Assembly: GCA_020851785.1 (NCBI GenBank)
Contig: JADZCC010000010.1
Coordinates: 1-64,000 of the forward strand
From: Anaerolineales bacterium
GTDB taxonomy: Bacteria > Chloroflexota > Anaerolineae > Anaerolineales > Villigracilaceae
Direction: 5' to 3'
DNA: 64,000 nucleotides
The position numbers and the translations under genes were made by a program. Below the pieces are notes generated by a model that was given only the letters and a program-made list of their open reading frames with translations, was not told where the DNA came from and did not search any database. Positions 54,163 to 61,699 of the stretch are shown piece by piece; position 1 is the stretch's first letter, and each line of letters begins with the position of its first letter.

Positions 54163-54930
54163 ATGCCATCTAATAAGTGGACACGCGCAGAGTTGACACT
54201 TGCATTTAATTTGTATTGCAAAATCCCTTTTGGAACAATCCATATTCGTAATCCTCAAATTATTGAGCTTGCAAAGGTTTTGAAGCGGACACCTTCCGCG
54301 GTCTCATGGAAGCTTGCAAACTTCGCAAGGCTTGACCCATCTCTACAAAGCAGAAATATTGCCGGCGCTTCACATGGAAGTAAATTGGATGTCGAAATTT
54401 GGGACGAGTTTAACCATGATTGGGAAAAGCTTGGCTTTGAAAGTGAAAAGCTTTTAGCCGAAAAAATCGGTAAGCAGATTGAAGAAGCGACTGAGATTGA
54501 GGTTTTTGATTTACCGAAAACAGGAAAAGAACGAGAAGCGATTGTAAAAGTTCGCGTCAATCAAAATTTCTTTAGAAAAGCTGTGCTTGCGGCTTACGAT
54601 TTCAAGTGCTGTATTACGGGGCTGGGAATATCTGAGTTATTAAACGCCAGCCATATTGTCCCTTGGTCAAAGGATGAAATTAATCGCGTAAATCCGCGTA
54701 ATGGGCTTTGCCTCAATGCTATTCACGACAGAGCGTTTGATAGAGGCTTATTAACAGTCACGCCTGAATTCAAAGTGCGAATTTCAAAGTCAATTCAACG
54801 CGACGGGACCACAAATGCCACTCAAGATTTTTTGCTTCGTTACGATGATGCCGATGTCAAATTACCCACAAGATTCTTGCCAGATATTACATTCCTGAAA
54901 TATCATAACGAAAATATTTTCAAACAGTAA
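54163..54930 (+). CDS. HNH endonuclease of restriction type (HNH_2)
   Basis: 255 residues from ATG 54163 (a GTG at 54157 would add two). The N-terminal part (WTRAELTLAFNLYCKIPFG) resembles a DNA-recognition helix region of HNH restriction-type proteins. C-terminal HNH_2 domain: CCITGLGISELLNASHIVPWSKDEINR, then NGLCLNAIHDRAFDRGLLTV. Such proteins occur as stand-alone type II-like restriction enzymes, often without a recognised methylase; none is here. It lies seven bases after the PIN gene. A Vsr-like remnant follows. Confidence 0.82.
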   Translation: MPSNKWTRAELTLAFNLYCKIPFGTIHIRNPQIIELAKVLKRTPSAVSWKLANFARLDPSLQSRNIAGASHGSKLDVEIWDEFNHDWEKLGFESEKLLAEKIGKQIEEATEIEVFDLPKTGKEREAIVKVRVNQNFFRKAVLAAYDFKCCITGLGISELLNASHIVPWSKDEINRVNPRNGLCLNAIHDRAFDRGLLTVTPEFKVRISKSIQRDGTTNATQDFLLRYDDADVKLPTRFLPDITFLKYHNENIFKQ

Positions 54931-54949
54931 TTCAAATTTTACAGAAGTG

Positions 54950-55102
54950 TCATTTTTCGGATTAGAGAAAATCAGGGTGGGAGTTGTCCGCGTGTGGGAA
55001 CATGAATTGAAATTTCCAGAAAAAGTTGCCGCAAAGTTAAGTAAGCAGTCGGAACAGCCAAAGCCAAAGAAAAGACCTTTTCCCGCTTGTGCGACATGTT
55101 GA
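54950..55102 (+). pseudogene. Vsr-like endonuclease C-terminal fragment
   Basis: Open stretch with no start codon, reading EKIRVGVVRVWEHELKFPEK and ending at TGA 55100-55102. The VVRVWEHELK segment is the C-terminal strand and helix of very-short-patch-repair-type nucleases. N-terminal catalytic parts are missing. It lies directly downstream of an intact HNH nuclease, so a lost restriction/repair module is plausible. Assigned by eye. Confidence 0.45.
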
Positions 55103-55164
55103 GGCTTTCCTGAAGGAAAGGGCATGGTGTTGACTTCTATCTTGTCCGCTGGCGCGGAGTTGGG

Positions 55165-55368
55165 TGGCAGGAACTGCGCGCGAACAAACTGGGCGTTCAT
55201 TTCAGAAGGCAACAGGTCATTCAAGGATTCATCGTTGATTTTTACTGCCATAAGTCCGCGCTGGGGCTGAGGATTGTCCGCTTTGGGAATGATGAGGTGG
55301 TGAGGGATGCTTCGCGATCCGCGGTGGTGGGGAGGATAAGAGAGTTGGTTTTGGCGCAAAAACAGTAA
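55165..55368 (+). pseudogene. DUF559 endonuclease remnant, copy i
   Basis: In-frame stretch WQELRANKLGVHFRRQQ, then GFIVDFYCHKSALGLRI and GNDEVVRD, stopping at TAA 55366. The segment between FYCHK and LGLRI lacks the acidic patch normal DUF559 proteins have there (about 35 residues), so it is catalytically dead. Nearly identical to copy ii at 55922-56107, including this deletion, so the two are direct repeats. N-terminus absent. Confidence 0.65.
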
Positions 55369-55396
55369 TTCAGATTGTGCTATACTCTGAAAATAC

Positions 55397-55675
55397 ATGC
55401 CCAAAATCGAACCAATCCACGAATTTGTTTTCACCGACCATGCTCTGAACGAAATGGCTCGCCGTCAAATTACAGAAGATGATGTGAAAATAGTGTTGGC
55501 AAAGCCTGAGCAAATGGAAATGGTTCGTGAAGGTCGAGCGGCGTACCAGTCAAGGCTGGAGATGGGTGAACCGTCGAAAACCTATCTATTGCGAGTTTTT
55601 GTAGATATAGACCTTGTCCCACCCTTTGTGGTCACCGTTTATCGAACGAGTAAGATCGAGAAATATTGGAGATAA
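55397..55675 (+). CDS. DUF4258-type protein, putative toxin
   Basis: 92 residues: FTDHALNEMARRQITEDDVKIVLAKPEQM, a typical DUF4258 start, then KTYLLRVFVDIDLVPPFVVTVYRTSKIEKYW. DUF4258 proteins often pair with DUF2283 partners and are proposed type II toxins; activity is not shown for this family member. Followed after three bases by the DUF2283 gene. A TATACT -10 lies ten bases before the ATG. Confidence 0.78.
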   Translation: MPKIEPIHEFVFTDHALNEMARRQITEDDVKIVLAKPEQMEMVREGRAAYQSRLEMGEPSKTYLLRVFVDIDLVPPFVVTVYRTSKIEKYWR

Positions 55676-55678
55676 GCC

Positions 55679-55885
55679 ATGAAAGTTATTTATGATCGCG
55701 AAACCGACACCCTGACTGTCATTTTTGCAGATACTCCTGTTGCGGAGAGCGACGAGGATAAACCAGGCGTGATCCTAGATTATGACAAGAGCGGAAATCT
55801 CGTCTCATTGGAAATACTCGATGCTTCGCGGCGGGTGAGTGTGCCAAGCAAGATTGAGTATCAAGTTGCGCCTGTGGCAGGATAA
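55679..55885 (+). CDS. DUF2283-type protein, putative antitoxin
   Basis: 68 residues: MKVIYDRETDTLTVIFADTP, then VILDYDKSGNLVSLEILDASRRV, the characteristic DUF2283 pattern. It lies three bases after the DUF4258 gene and before a strong terminator. Reverse order (toxin first) is common for this pair. Confidence 0.82.
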   Translation: MKVIYDRETDTLTVIFADTPVAESDEDKPGVILDYDKSGNLVSLEILDASRRVSVPSKIEYQVAPVAG

Positions 55886-55891
55886 GAAATG

Positions 55892-55917
55892 AACTCCGAG
55901 GAAACTCGGAGTTTTGT
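55892..55917 (+). terminator. Terminator with GAAA tetraloop after the DUF4258/DUF2283 pair
   Basis: AACTCCGAG (55892-55900), loop GAAA, CTCGGAGTT (55905-55913), then a T-rich run. Confidence 0.85.
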
Positions 55918-55921
55918 TTTA

Positions 55922-56107
55922 GAGGAACTGCGGGCGAATAAGTTGGGCGTTCATTTCAGAAGGCAACAGGTCATTCAAGGATTCATCGTTGATTTTTACT
56001 ACCACAAGTCCGCGCTGGGGCTGAGGATCGTCAGATTCAGAAATGATGAGGTGGTGAGAAATCTGTCCACGGTGGTGGGGAAAGTCAGAAAAGAAATTTC
56101 AGAGTGA
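55922..56107 (+). pseudogene. DUF559 endonuclease remnant, copy ii
   Basis: LEELRANKLGVHFRRQQ, then GFIVDFYYHKSALGLRI and RNDEVVRN, ending TGA 56105. It shares the same internal deletion as copy i and is about 90% identical over the shared core at the DNA level. The apparent ATG at 55889 lies in the terminator hairpin, so no real start exists. The end lies close to the promoter of the next toxin-antitoxin pair. Confidence 0.65.
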
Positions 56108-56130
56108 TATAATCTTCAAAAGGAACAGAA

Positions 56131-56463
56131 ATGACTACTGTAACCGTTCAAAACAAATTCACCGAAATCCTGGCGGCGTTTGGCGACGTGCAGGAATCTG
56201 TCAACGCGGCTGTGCAACGGTACACGATTGAACAAATCACCAACAAGATCACTGAATTACGCCGCAAGGATGAGGAGTTTCAGAAGAAATACGGGTTGGA
56301 ATATTCCGCTTTCGCAAAAAGCGCAAGCGAGGACGATGAGTTTGTCAAAACCGTAGAAGCCAACATCAGTAAGACATGGGAAGCAGATTTGCTCGATTGG
56401 GAATTCTGCCACAAGGGGGTTGAGGATTGGACGAAAAAACTTCAAGACATTTTGCTGAAATAA
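56131..56463 (+). CDS. TumA-like antitoxin or small helical protein
   Basis: 110 residues, mostly helical, no family motif recognised. TATAAT 56109-56114 and AAAGGA upstream of ATG 56131 indicate real expression. It overlaps the TumE-like gene by 37 bases, the usual close arrangement of antitoxin before toxin. The antitoxin role is inferred from position. Confidence 0.6.
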   Translation: MTTVTVQNKFTEILAAFGDVQESVNAAVQRYTIEQITNKITELRRKDEEFQKKYGLEYSAFAKSASEDDEFVKTVEANISKTWEADLLDWEFCHKGVEDWTKKLQDILLK

Positions 56464-56816
56464 TCGAGCTTGCCCAATCCGCTTTTAAGAACGTCACGTA
56501 CGAAATCGACGCGACGCCAGATCGGTCTATTTTGCGTATCAATGCGGGGTATGACAAATATCAGATTCTCGTCACGGAATTATTCAGCGATGGGGTTCGT
56601 AAATACCGTTATTACATCATGCGTGGGGATTGGGTTGAGGCGGGCTTTGATAATGCGCCTGATCCACGCGCTATTCGGCTCAAATATGGGAAAATTGGAG
56701 AAGGGCACGCGGGAGAAAATGTCCCACATTTACATCGGGAAGATAAGACTGAACTCTCCTTAACAAAGGAAATGACCTTTCAAGATTTTGTCACATGGCT
56801 GAAAGGAAATTTGTAA
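56427..56816 (+). CDS. TumE-like (DUF6516-type) toxin
   Basis: 129 residues if started at TTG 56427, which has GAGGA immediately upstream. Contains KYRYYIMRGDWVEAGFDNAPDP and the block ENVPHLHREDK with two His, typical of the TumE/DUF6516 family, then a C-terminal segment FQDFVTWLKGN. Proposed RNase toxins. The long overlap with the upstream gene and the rare TTG start would keep toxin output low. Confidence 0.65.
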   Translation: MDEKTSRHFAEIIELAQSAFKNVTYEIDATPDRSILRINAGYDKYQILVTELFSDGVRKYRYYIMRGDWVEAGFDNAPDPRAIRLKYGKIGEGHAGENVPHLHREDKTELSLTKEMTFQDFVTWLKGNL

Positions 56817-56828
56817 CGAAAAACTTGA

Positions 56829-57010
56829 ATACGAAAAGAACTCCGCCGCGAAATGACTCCTGCCGAGAAACTTCTGTGGCAGGAAGTCCGTACGAATAAA
56901 TTGGGTGTTCGGTTTAGACGGCAACAAGCCACACCTGTACTTGCGTGCTAGCGCAAGTGTTGTGAGGTTCATCGCTGGCTTTTACTATCACCCCGTAAAG
57001 CTCAAACGGG
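56829..57010 (+). pseudogene. DUF559 endonuclease remnant, copy iii, with small hairpin insertion
   Basis: ELRREMTPAEKLLWQEVR, then NKLGVRFRRQQ, is the classical DUF559 N-terminus. A short segment containing the hairpin ACTTGCG...CGCAAGT (near 56939-56958) and a TAG follows, after which the domain resumes (FIAGFYYH). It runs into the convergent recN 3' end. Dead by stop codon and truncation. Confidence 0.6.
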
Positions 57011-57019
57011 ATCTTCGAC

Positions 57020-58759
57020 TTACTTCTTCTTCCCGCCCTGCACCATTTGCCGGGCGCTCTGGAGCAGTTCATGCGCCGAGCGGAGCGTGCCTTCGCCCAC
57101 TTCGCCGAGCATTTGCGAAAGCTCCAGCAAACGCGGCTCGCCGTCCAACGGCTCGACACGCGTCAACGTGCGGCCCTTGTCCACTAATTTTTGAACCTGA
57201 TAATGCTGGTCGCCAAAGACGGCCAATTGCGGCAGATGCGTCACGCAAAAAACCTGATGCGTGCGCGAAAGGTTCCACAGTTTTTGGCCCACCACCATGC
57301 CCACGCGCCCGCCAATCCCCTGATCAATTTCATCGAAGATTAAAGCCGGGACTTCATCCGCGCGGGCCATGACGTTTTTGAGGCCCAACATCAGGCGCGA
57401 AGTTTCGCCGCCCGAAGCGATCTTGGCCAGCGGCTTCAGCCCTTCGCCCGGGTTGGGGGCGACGAGAAACTCCACGCGGTCGAATCCGTTTTGGTCGAAG
57501 GCGATGCGCGTTCCATCTGCCAGCGGCGCGCCGTTCACATCTGGTTTGGTTTGGAAGTCCACGCCAAATTGCGCCGAAGCCATCTTCAAGTCGTCCAATT
57601 CCAACTCAATGCCTTTGCTCATGGTTTGCGCGGCGGCTTTGCGTTTTTCCGTCAGCGCGTGGCCCTGCCGGCCAAGTTTTTCCAGCAATTTGGCTTCTTC
57701 CAATTCCAGTTCGGCGATGCGATCCGCCGCGCCGGTGATCGTCTCCAATTGTTTGCGCGCGTCGGCGCCATAAGCCAGCGCCGCCGAAATACTGCCGCCA
57801 TATTTGCGCGTCAGCAAATGAATCAAATTCAAACGTTCTTCCACATGGTCCAAACGCTTGGGATTAAATTCAATTTCATCCAGATAGCCGCGCAAGCCGT
57901 GAATGATTTCCGAAATTGTATCCAGCGCTTCGTCCGCCTGGTCGGCCAACTCCCTTTGGCCCTCGTCAATTTTAGCCAGCGCGGTTAAAGCCTGCGCGGC
58001 CTGGCCGAGCAAGTCGGTGGCGGCGGGCGTTTCCGGCGAGCCTTCTTCCAGCACGGCCAAAGCCTCTTGCGCGTTCTGCGCCAAAGACTCAGCGTTCGCC
58101 AGCCGGTCGCGTTCTTTGCGTAGCTCTTCGTCTTCGCCGAGTTTCAATTGCGCGTCTTCAATTTCTTCGGCCTGATACGTCAGCGTTTCGATGCGGCGGT
58201 TGGCGTCGGCTTGCGTTTTGCGCAAGGCGCTTAATTCATGGCGCAGAGTTAACAGCGTGTGATAGGTCTGCCGGTACTCTATCAGCGGCTTGGAAACTTC
58301 GGCGTAGCGATCGAGCAGGCCGAGGTGGGCGCGCGGATCGAGCAGGGAGAGATGTTCGGCCTGCCCGTGGATATCAATCAACAAGGCGCCCAATTCCTTA
58401 AGCAAGCCCACGTTCACCGTGCGCCCATTGACGCGGGCTACACTGCGCCCCTCTTTGCGGACTTCGCGCATCAGCACGACATAATTGGGATCGTCCATTA
58501 ACTCTTCGCGATTTAAGACTGCGTGCACCGCCTCTTTTTCTGGACCTTTGAGTTGGAACACGGCCTCAACAAAGGCGGCGTCTGAATCAGCGCGCACAAA
58601 GGCCGGGTCGGCTTTGCCGCCAATCAACATCACCACCGCGTCGAGGATGATGGATTTGCCCGCGCCGGTTTCGCCGGTGAGGATGATCAGCCCCGCGCCA
58701 AAGCGCAGGTCTAATTTATCAATGATCGCAAAGTTTTGGATGTGCAGTTCGGTCAGCAT
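57020..58759 (-). CDS. recN: DNA repair protein RecN
   Basis: SMC-like ATPase of double-strand break repair. 579 residues: P-loop GETGAGKS at 29-36, a long coiled-coil middle, then the ABC-like signature ASGGETSRLMLGLK, Walker B IFDEIDQGIGGRVG and VTHLPQLA. Intact. Last gene of the nadK unit: it starts three bases after the B-box membrane gene. Confidence 0.95.
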   Translation of the reverse strand: MLTELHIQNFAIIDKLDLRFGAGLIILTGETGAGKSIILDAVVMLIGGKADPAFVRADSDAAFVEAVFQLKGPEKEAVHAVLNREELMDDPNYVVLMREVRKEGRSVARVNGRTVNVGLLKELGALLIDIHGQAEHLSLLDPRAHLGLLDRYAEVSKPLIEYRQTYHTLLTLRHELSALRKTQADANRRIETLTYQAEEIEDAQLKLGEDEELRKERDRLANAESLAQNAQEALAVLEEGSPETPAATDLLGQAAQALTALAKIDEGQRELADQADEALDTISEIIHGLRGYLDEIEFNPKRLDHVEERLNLIHLLTRKYGGSISAALAYGADARKQLETITGAADRIAELELEEAKLLEKLGRQGHALTEKRKAAAQTMSKGIELELDDLKMASAQFGVDFQTKPDVNGAPLADGTRIAFDQNGFDRVEFLVAPNPGEGLKPLAKIASGGETSRLMLGLKNVMARADEVPALIFDEIDQGIGGRVGMVVGQKLWNLSRTHQVFCVTHLPQLAVFGDQHYQVQKLVDKGRTLTRVEPLDGEPRLLELSQMLGEVGEGTLRSAHELLQSARQMVQGGKKK

Positions 58760-58762
58760 AGG

Positions 58763-59275
58763 TTAATGGGTCAGTTGGATTCCAGAAATCCGCGCATAGA
58801 CGGTAGGCGCGGCGATGACGACATAAATTCCGAGTCCGAGCAGGGCAAACAAATTACCGGTGAAAAATAAAAGCGCGGCGATGGGCAGAGCGCCAACGAC
58901 CACGCCCGCGGCGCAGGCCATGAACAAGATTTTGGAGCGGCGTTTTTTGATGGCGCGCAAAGCCAGGTTGCCGATGAAAGCACCCGCGCCGCCGCCCAAC
59001 GCCACGCCGACAAAGAGGATGTAAAAGCCGAGGAAACTGGCCGCCAACCCAACCAGAATGCTGGCAATCAGCGACAGCGCAAACGTGACGCCAAAGCCGA
59101 TCAAGGGATCGTACCAGACGGCGGTGTCGAAAGACTTTTCATGCTGGCGTACGCACTCTTTGCATAAATATCCGGTGGGCGTATGCACGGCGCAGGCGGT
59201 GCAAATATATCTTTCACAGCGCTTGCAACGCAGGGAAGTTTCGCGGGTGGGGTGAGCGTAACAAAAAGTAGTCAT
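58763..59275 (-). CDS. B-box zinc finger-like, four-TM membrane protein
   Basis: 170 residues. The N-terminal Cys/His cluster (FCYAHPTRETSLRCKRCERYIC, then CAVHTPTGYLCKECV) is B-box-like and binds zinc. Four or so hydrophobic helices follow, with GVALGGGAGAFIGNLALRAI in the third. Similar N-terminal motifs occur before rhomboid or membrane domains in Chloroflexota. One-base gap to nadK and three to recN; unknown function. Confidence 0.72.
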   Translation of the reverse strand: MTTFCYAHPTRETSLRCKRCERYICTACAVHTPTGYLCKECVRQHEKSFDTAVWYDPLIGFGVTFALSLIASILVGLAASFLGFYILFVGVALGGGAGAFIGNLALRAIKKRRSKILFMACAAGVVVGALPIAALLFFTGNLFALLGLGIYVVIAAPTVYARISGIQLTH

Positions 59276-59276
59276 C

Positions 59277-60140
59277 TTAGCGGGGCAATCCTAAAGAGTT
59301 TTCGTTCATGTGCGCGGTCAGGTTGCGATAAAAATAACCGGCGTCGCCAAAGCGCACAAATTGCGCGGTCACGTCCGCCGCGCGAATGTTGATCAGGTCG
59401 TCTTCGAGCAGGGGCGTGGGCGGCTGGCCATCTATGCTAATGATGGCGTTTTCGCCGTTGATCTTAATCGTCACTGAAGCGCCTTCAGATAACACCACCG
59501 CGCGATCCACCGATAGATGCGGCGCAATGGGAACCAGCAAAATGTTGCGTAGCTCCGGCGGCAAAATGGGCCCGCCCGCGGCCAGCGCGTACGCCGTGGA
59601 GCCGGTGGCCGTGGCGGCGATCAATCCGTCCGCCACATAGCTGGTTAATTGAAGGCCGTCCACAAAGGCGGTAAAGCGCACCGGACGCAAGTTCTGCCCG
59701 CGCCCCACCACCACTTCGTTCAGCGCGTTCCAGTTCCCAATTTCTGCGCCGCCACGCACATGGCTGGCGTTGAGCATCATCCGGTTTTCGATCCAGGCTT
59801 CGCCGTTGAATAATTTTTCAAAATAAGCGCGCCAGTCTTCGCGTTCGATCTGAATCAGAAAGCCAATGCGCCCGAGGTTTACGCCCAAAATGGGCAGGTT
59901 GGCCGGCGCGCATAAATGCCCGGCGCGGAGCATACTGCCGTCGCCGCCGACGACCACGAGCAAATCAAACTCGCCCTGTTGAACGCGTTTGCGTAAGGCT
60001 TCATCGTATAACGAGCCGCACGGGGCGACCACGCCTCTGGCTTTTAAATGCTCGGCAATGGCTTCGCCTTCGGCCAACGCTTCCAATTTTTTGGGGTAAG
60101 CGACGATCACCGGTCGTTGTGGAATAAAGGGCTTGGGCAT
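59277..60140 (-). CDS. nadK: NAD kinase
   Basis: Makes NADP from NAD and ATP. 287 residues with GGDGS at 65-69, GVNLGRIGFL, and the second NAD-binding block ATATGSTAYALAAGGP with the conserved Thr/Ser. -10 TATAAT on the reverse strand (complement of 60149-60154) lies eight bases before the ATG at 60140, suggesting a leaderless transcript. First gene of a nadK-B-box-recN unit. Confidence 0.94.
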   Translation of the reverse strand: MPKPFIPQRPVIVAYPKKLEALAEGEAIAEHLKARGVVAPCGSLYDEALRKRVQQGEFDLLVVVGGDGSMLRAGHLCAPANLPILGVNLGRIGFLIQIEREDWRAYFEKLFNGEAWIENRMMLNASHVRGGAEIGNWNALNEVVVGRGQNLRPVRFTAFVDGLQLTSYVADGLIAATATGSTAYALAAGGPILPPELRNILLVPIAPHLSVDRAVVLSEGASVTIKINGENAIISIDGQPPTPLLEDDLINIRAADVTAQFVRFGDAGYFYRNLTAHMNENSLGLPR

Positions 60141-60168
60141 ATTGCGGAATTATACCTGTATGAAGCGC

Positions 60169-60687
60169 CTAGGCGAGTTTCTGGTCGCAAAGGTTGCGAA
60201 AGCCGCATCCTTTACAACGGGAAGCCTGCTCGTGCGAACGAGCGACCTCACGCTTGAGGTCGTCTTCCTTCATGTCGGCCAGCAGTTCAAATAAAGCGGA
60301 TTCCAATTCAGGGGTGTAGTCAATTGCAAAGTCGCGGTTTTCGTAATGGATGATTCCGTAGGGCGGGCGTTTGGCGTAAGTCTTTTCAACCAGCAGGCAA
60401 TAGGAAGCCAGTTGAAAGATGTGCGCGTCGTACGGCGCTTCGGGCGCGCGCCCGGATTTAACTTCCACGGGAATGAGTTGACCGTTCTTTTCAATTAAAT
60501 AATCGGGCTTGCCGGTCAAATCCAGCGCGGCGTAAAAGAGCGGCTTTTCCACTTTGCCCCAGCCGTGCGTATCCGTGTACACCACCCGCCCGCCGGGTAA
60601 ACCCGCAGATTTTTGCTGGCGGCCGGATTGGAAGAAAAAGATCAAGGCGAGGAGCAGGAGGACGAGCGCGAGGATGGGCGTAGTCAT
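60169..60687 (-). CDS. Cas4-like PD-(D/E)XK half, membrane-anchored
   Basis: 172 residues. One N-terminal transmembrane helix (4-20), then the Cas4/RecB core: GKPDYLI (Asp62), PVEVKSG (Glu75, Lys77), FQLASYCLL (Gln92, Tyr96 of the QxxxY motif) and the Cys triad Cys158, Cys161, Cys167 in CKGCGFRNLC. True Cas4 has a fourth, N-terminal Cys; it is missing here and present in the upstream ORF. Starts four bases after that ORF's stop. Together the two supply every Cas4-type element. No cas genes are nearby, so a DNA-repair or phage-defence role is guesswork. Confidence 0.7.
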   Translation of the reverse strand: MTTPILALVLLLLALIFFFQSGRQQKSAGLPGGRVVYTDTHGWGKVEKPLFYAALDLTGKPDYLIEKNGQLIPVEVKSGRAPEAPYDAHIFQLASYCLLVEKTYAKRPPYGIIHYENRDFAIDYTPELESALFELLADMKEDDLKREVARSHEQASRCKGCGFRNLCDQKLA

Positions 60688-60691
60688 GGAA

Positions 60692-60928
60692 TTAGACGAC
60701 CTGCAGGGTGCAATAGGCGACCAGCAAGAGAACAGCCGCGAGAAACAGAATCAGGCCCACGGTCCGGGTGATGAGCGAAGCCAGGACCTGCCGCCCGTGC
60801 TTCTTATGCAATTCAGTCCCGGCCGAAAGCTCCGCCTGATTTTGCGAAACTGCGCCATTTTTTTTGTACCACCAGGCGCGACGACAATACAGGTAATTGC
60901 CAATGTCTGAAGAGCGGATGATGCGCAT
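60692..60928 (-). CDS. Cas4-like N-terminal half, membrane-anchored
   Basis: 78 residues from ATG 60928 (84 from 60946). It opens IRSSDIGNYLYCRRAWWYKK, which is the N-terminal Cys block of Cas4-like nucleases (Cys15), continues GTELHKKHGR, then a C-terminal transmembrane helix at about 54-76 (GLILFLAAVLLLVAY). TATACT lies six bases before ATG, so the mRNA is probably leaderless. With the next ORF it forms a two-chain version of a Cas4-like protein, joined by two membrane helices. No frameshift is needed to explain the gap, since both ORFs have their own clean ends. Confidence 0.65.
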   Translation of the reverse strand: MRIIRSSDIGNYLYCRRAWWYKKNGAVSQNQAELSAGTELHKKHGRQVLASLITRTVGLILFLAAVLLLVAYCTLQVV

Positions 60929-61032
60929 GGGCGAAGTATAGCACAAATTTTCTATTTCCTTTCTGGTTTTTGAGGAAAAAACGCCGATTTCGCCGGCAAG
61001 CCCCCAAAAAAGGATGTGTTAGAATCTTAAGC

Positions 61033-61689
61033 ATGAGTCTGGTTTTGGCCTCCAGTTCCCCGCGTCGCAAACAATTATTTGGTTTGGGGAACTGGAATTT
61101 TGAAGTGATCGTCGCTGACCTTGACGAAAGCGTCCTCCCTGGCGAAACGCCGCGCGCGTACGTCTTGCGGCTGGCGCAGGCCAAGGCTTTGGCGGTGGCG
61201 CCCAAAGTTTCAGGCGATTCGATCATCGTCGGCTCGGATACTTCGGTGATTGACGGCGCCGAGATTTTAGGCAAACCCACCGACGCGGAAGATGCGGCGC
61301 AGATGTTGCGCCAATTGCGCGGGCGGACGCATCAGGTCTTTACGGCTATTGCAATCTATCGCGCAAGCGACCAAAAACTGGCAACAGATTTGTGCGTGAC
61401 GGACGTCCCCATGCGGGACTATACCGAAGCCGAACTTCAGGCTTACATCGGCACTGGCGACCCGTTGGATAAAGCCGGAGCCTACGCCATTCAACACGCG
61501 GAGTTTAACCCCGTGGTTGAAATGCAGGGTTGTTTTGCCGGAGTGATGGGCCTGCCGATGTGTCATGTGACGCGCGCACTAAAAGCCTTTGGCGTGCAAC
61601 CTAATGCGGACGTGCCGCTGGGCTGTCAGAAATTATTAAAGTACGAATGTTTGGTTTCGGGCGCAATTTTGCGCGGCGAAATGGTTTGA
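61033..61689 (+). CDS. maf: Maf-family nucleotide pyrophosphatase
   Basis: 218 residues: MSLVLASSSPRRKQLFGL at the start, DLDES, GSDTSVIDGAEILGKP and the signature DKAGAYAIQH. Hydrolyses non-canonical or dTTP/UTP nucleotides and influences septation. The start at ATG 61033 matches the family; the longer open frame from 60970 does not. TAGAAT 61020-61025 lies seven bases upstream, with no ribosome site, so a leaderless message is likely. Ten bases separate it from the PBP gene. Confidence 0.93.
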   Translation: MSLVLASSSPRRKQLFGLGNWNFEVIVADLDESVLPGETPRAYVLRLAQAKALAVAPKVSGDSIIVGSDTSVIDGAEILGKPTDAEDAAQMLRQLRGRTHQVFTAIAIYRASDQKLATDLCVTDVPMRDYTEAELQAYIGTGDPLDKAGAYAIQHAEFNPVVEMQGCFAGVMGLPMCHVTRALKAFGVQPNADVPLGCQKLLKYECLVSGAILRGEMV

Positions 61690-61699
61690 AAGGAAACGC

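Noticed and set aside
55889-56107. Separate small gene starting at ATG 55889
   Set aside because: The ATG lies in a terminator hairpin and the rest is the DUF559 repeat copy.
60169-60928. CRISPR-Cas locus suggested by the Cas4-like ORFs
   Set aside because: No repeats, cas1, cas2 or effector genes nearby; the pair stands next to housekeeping genes.
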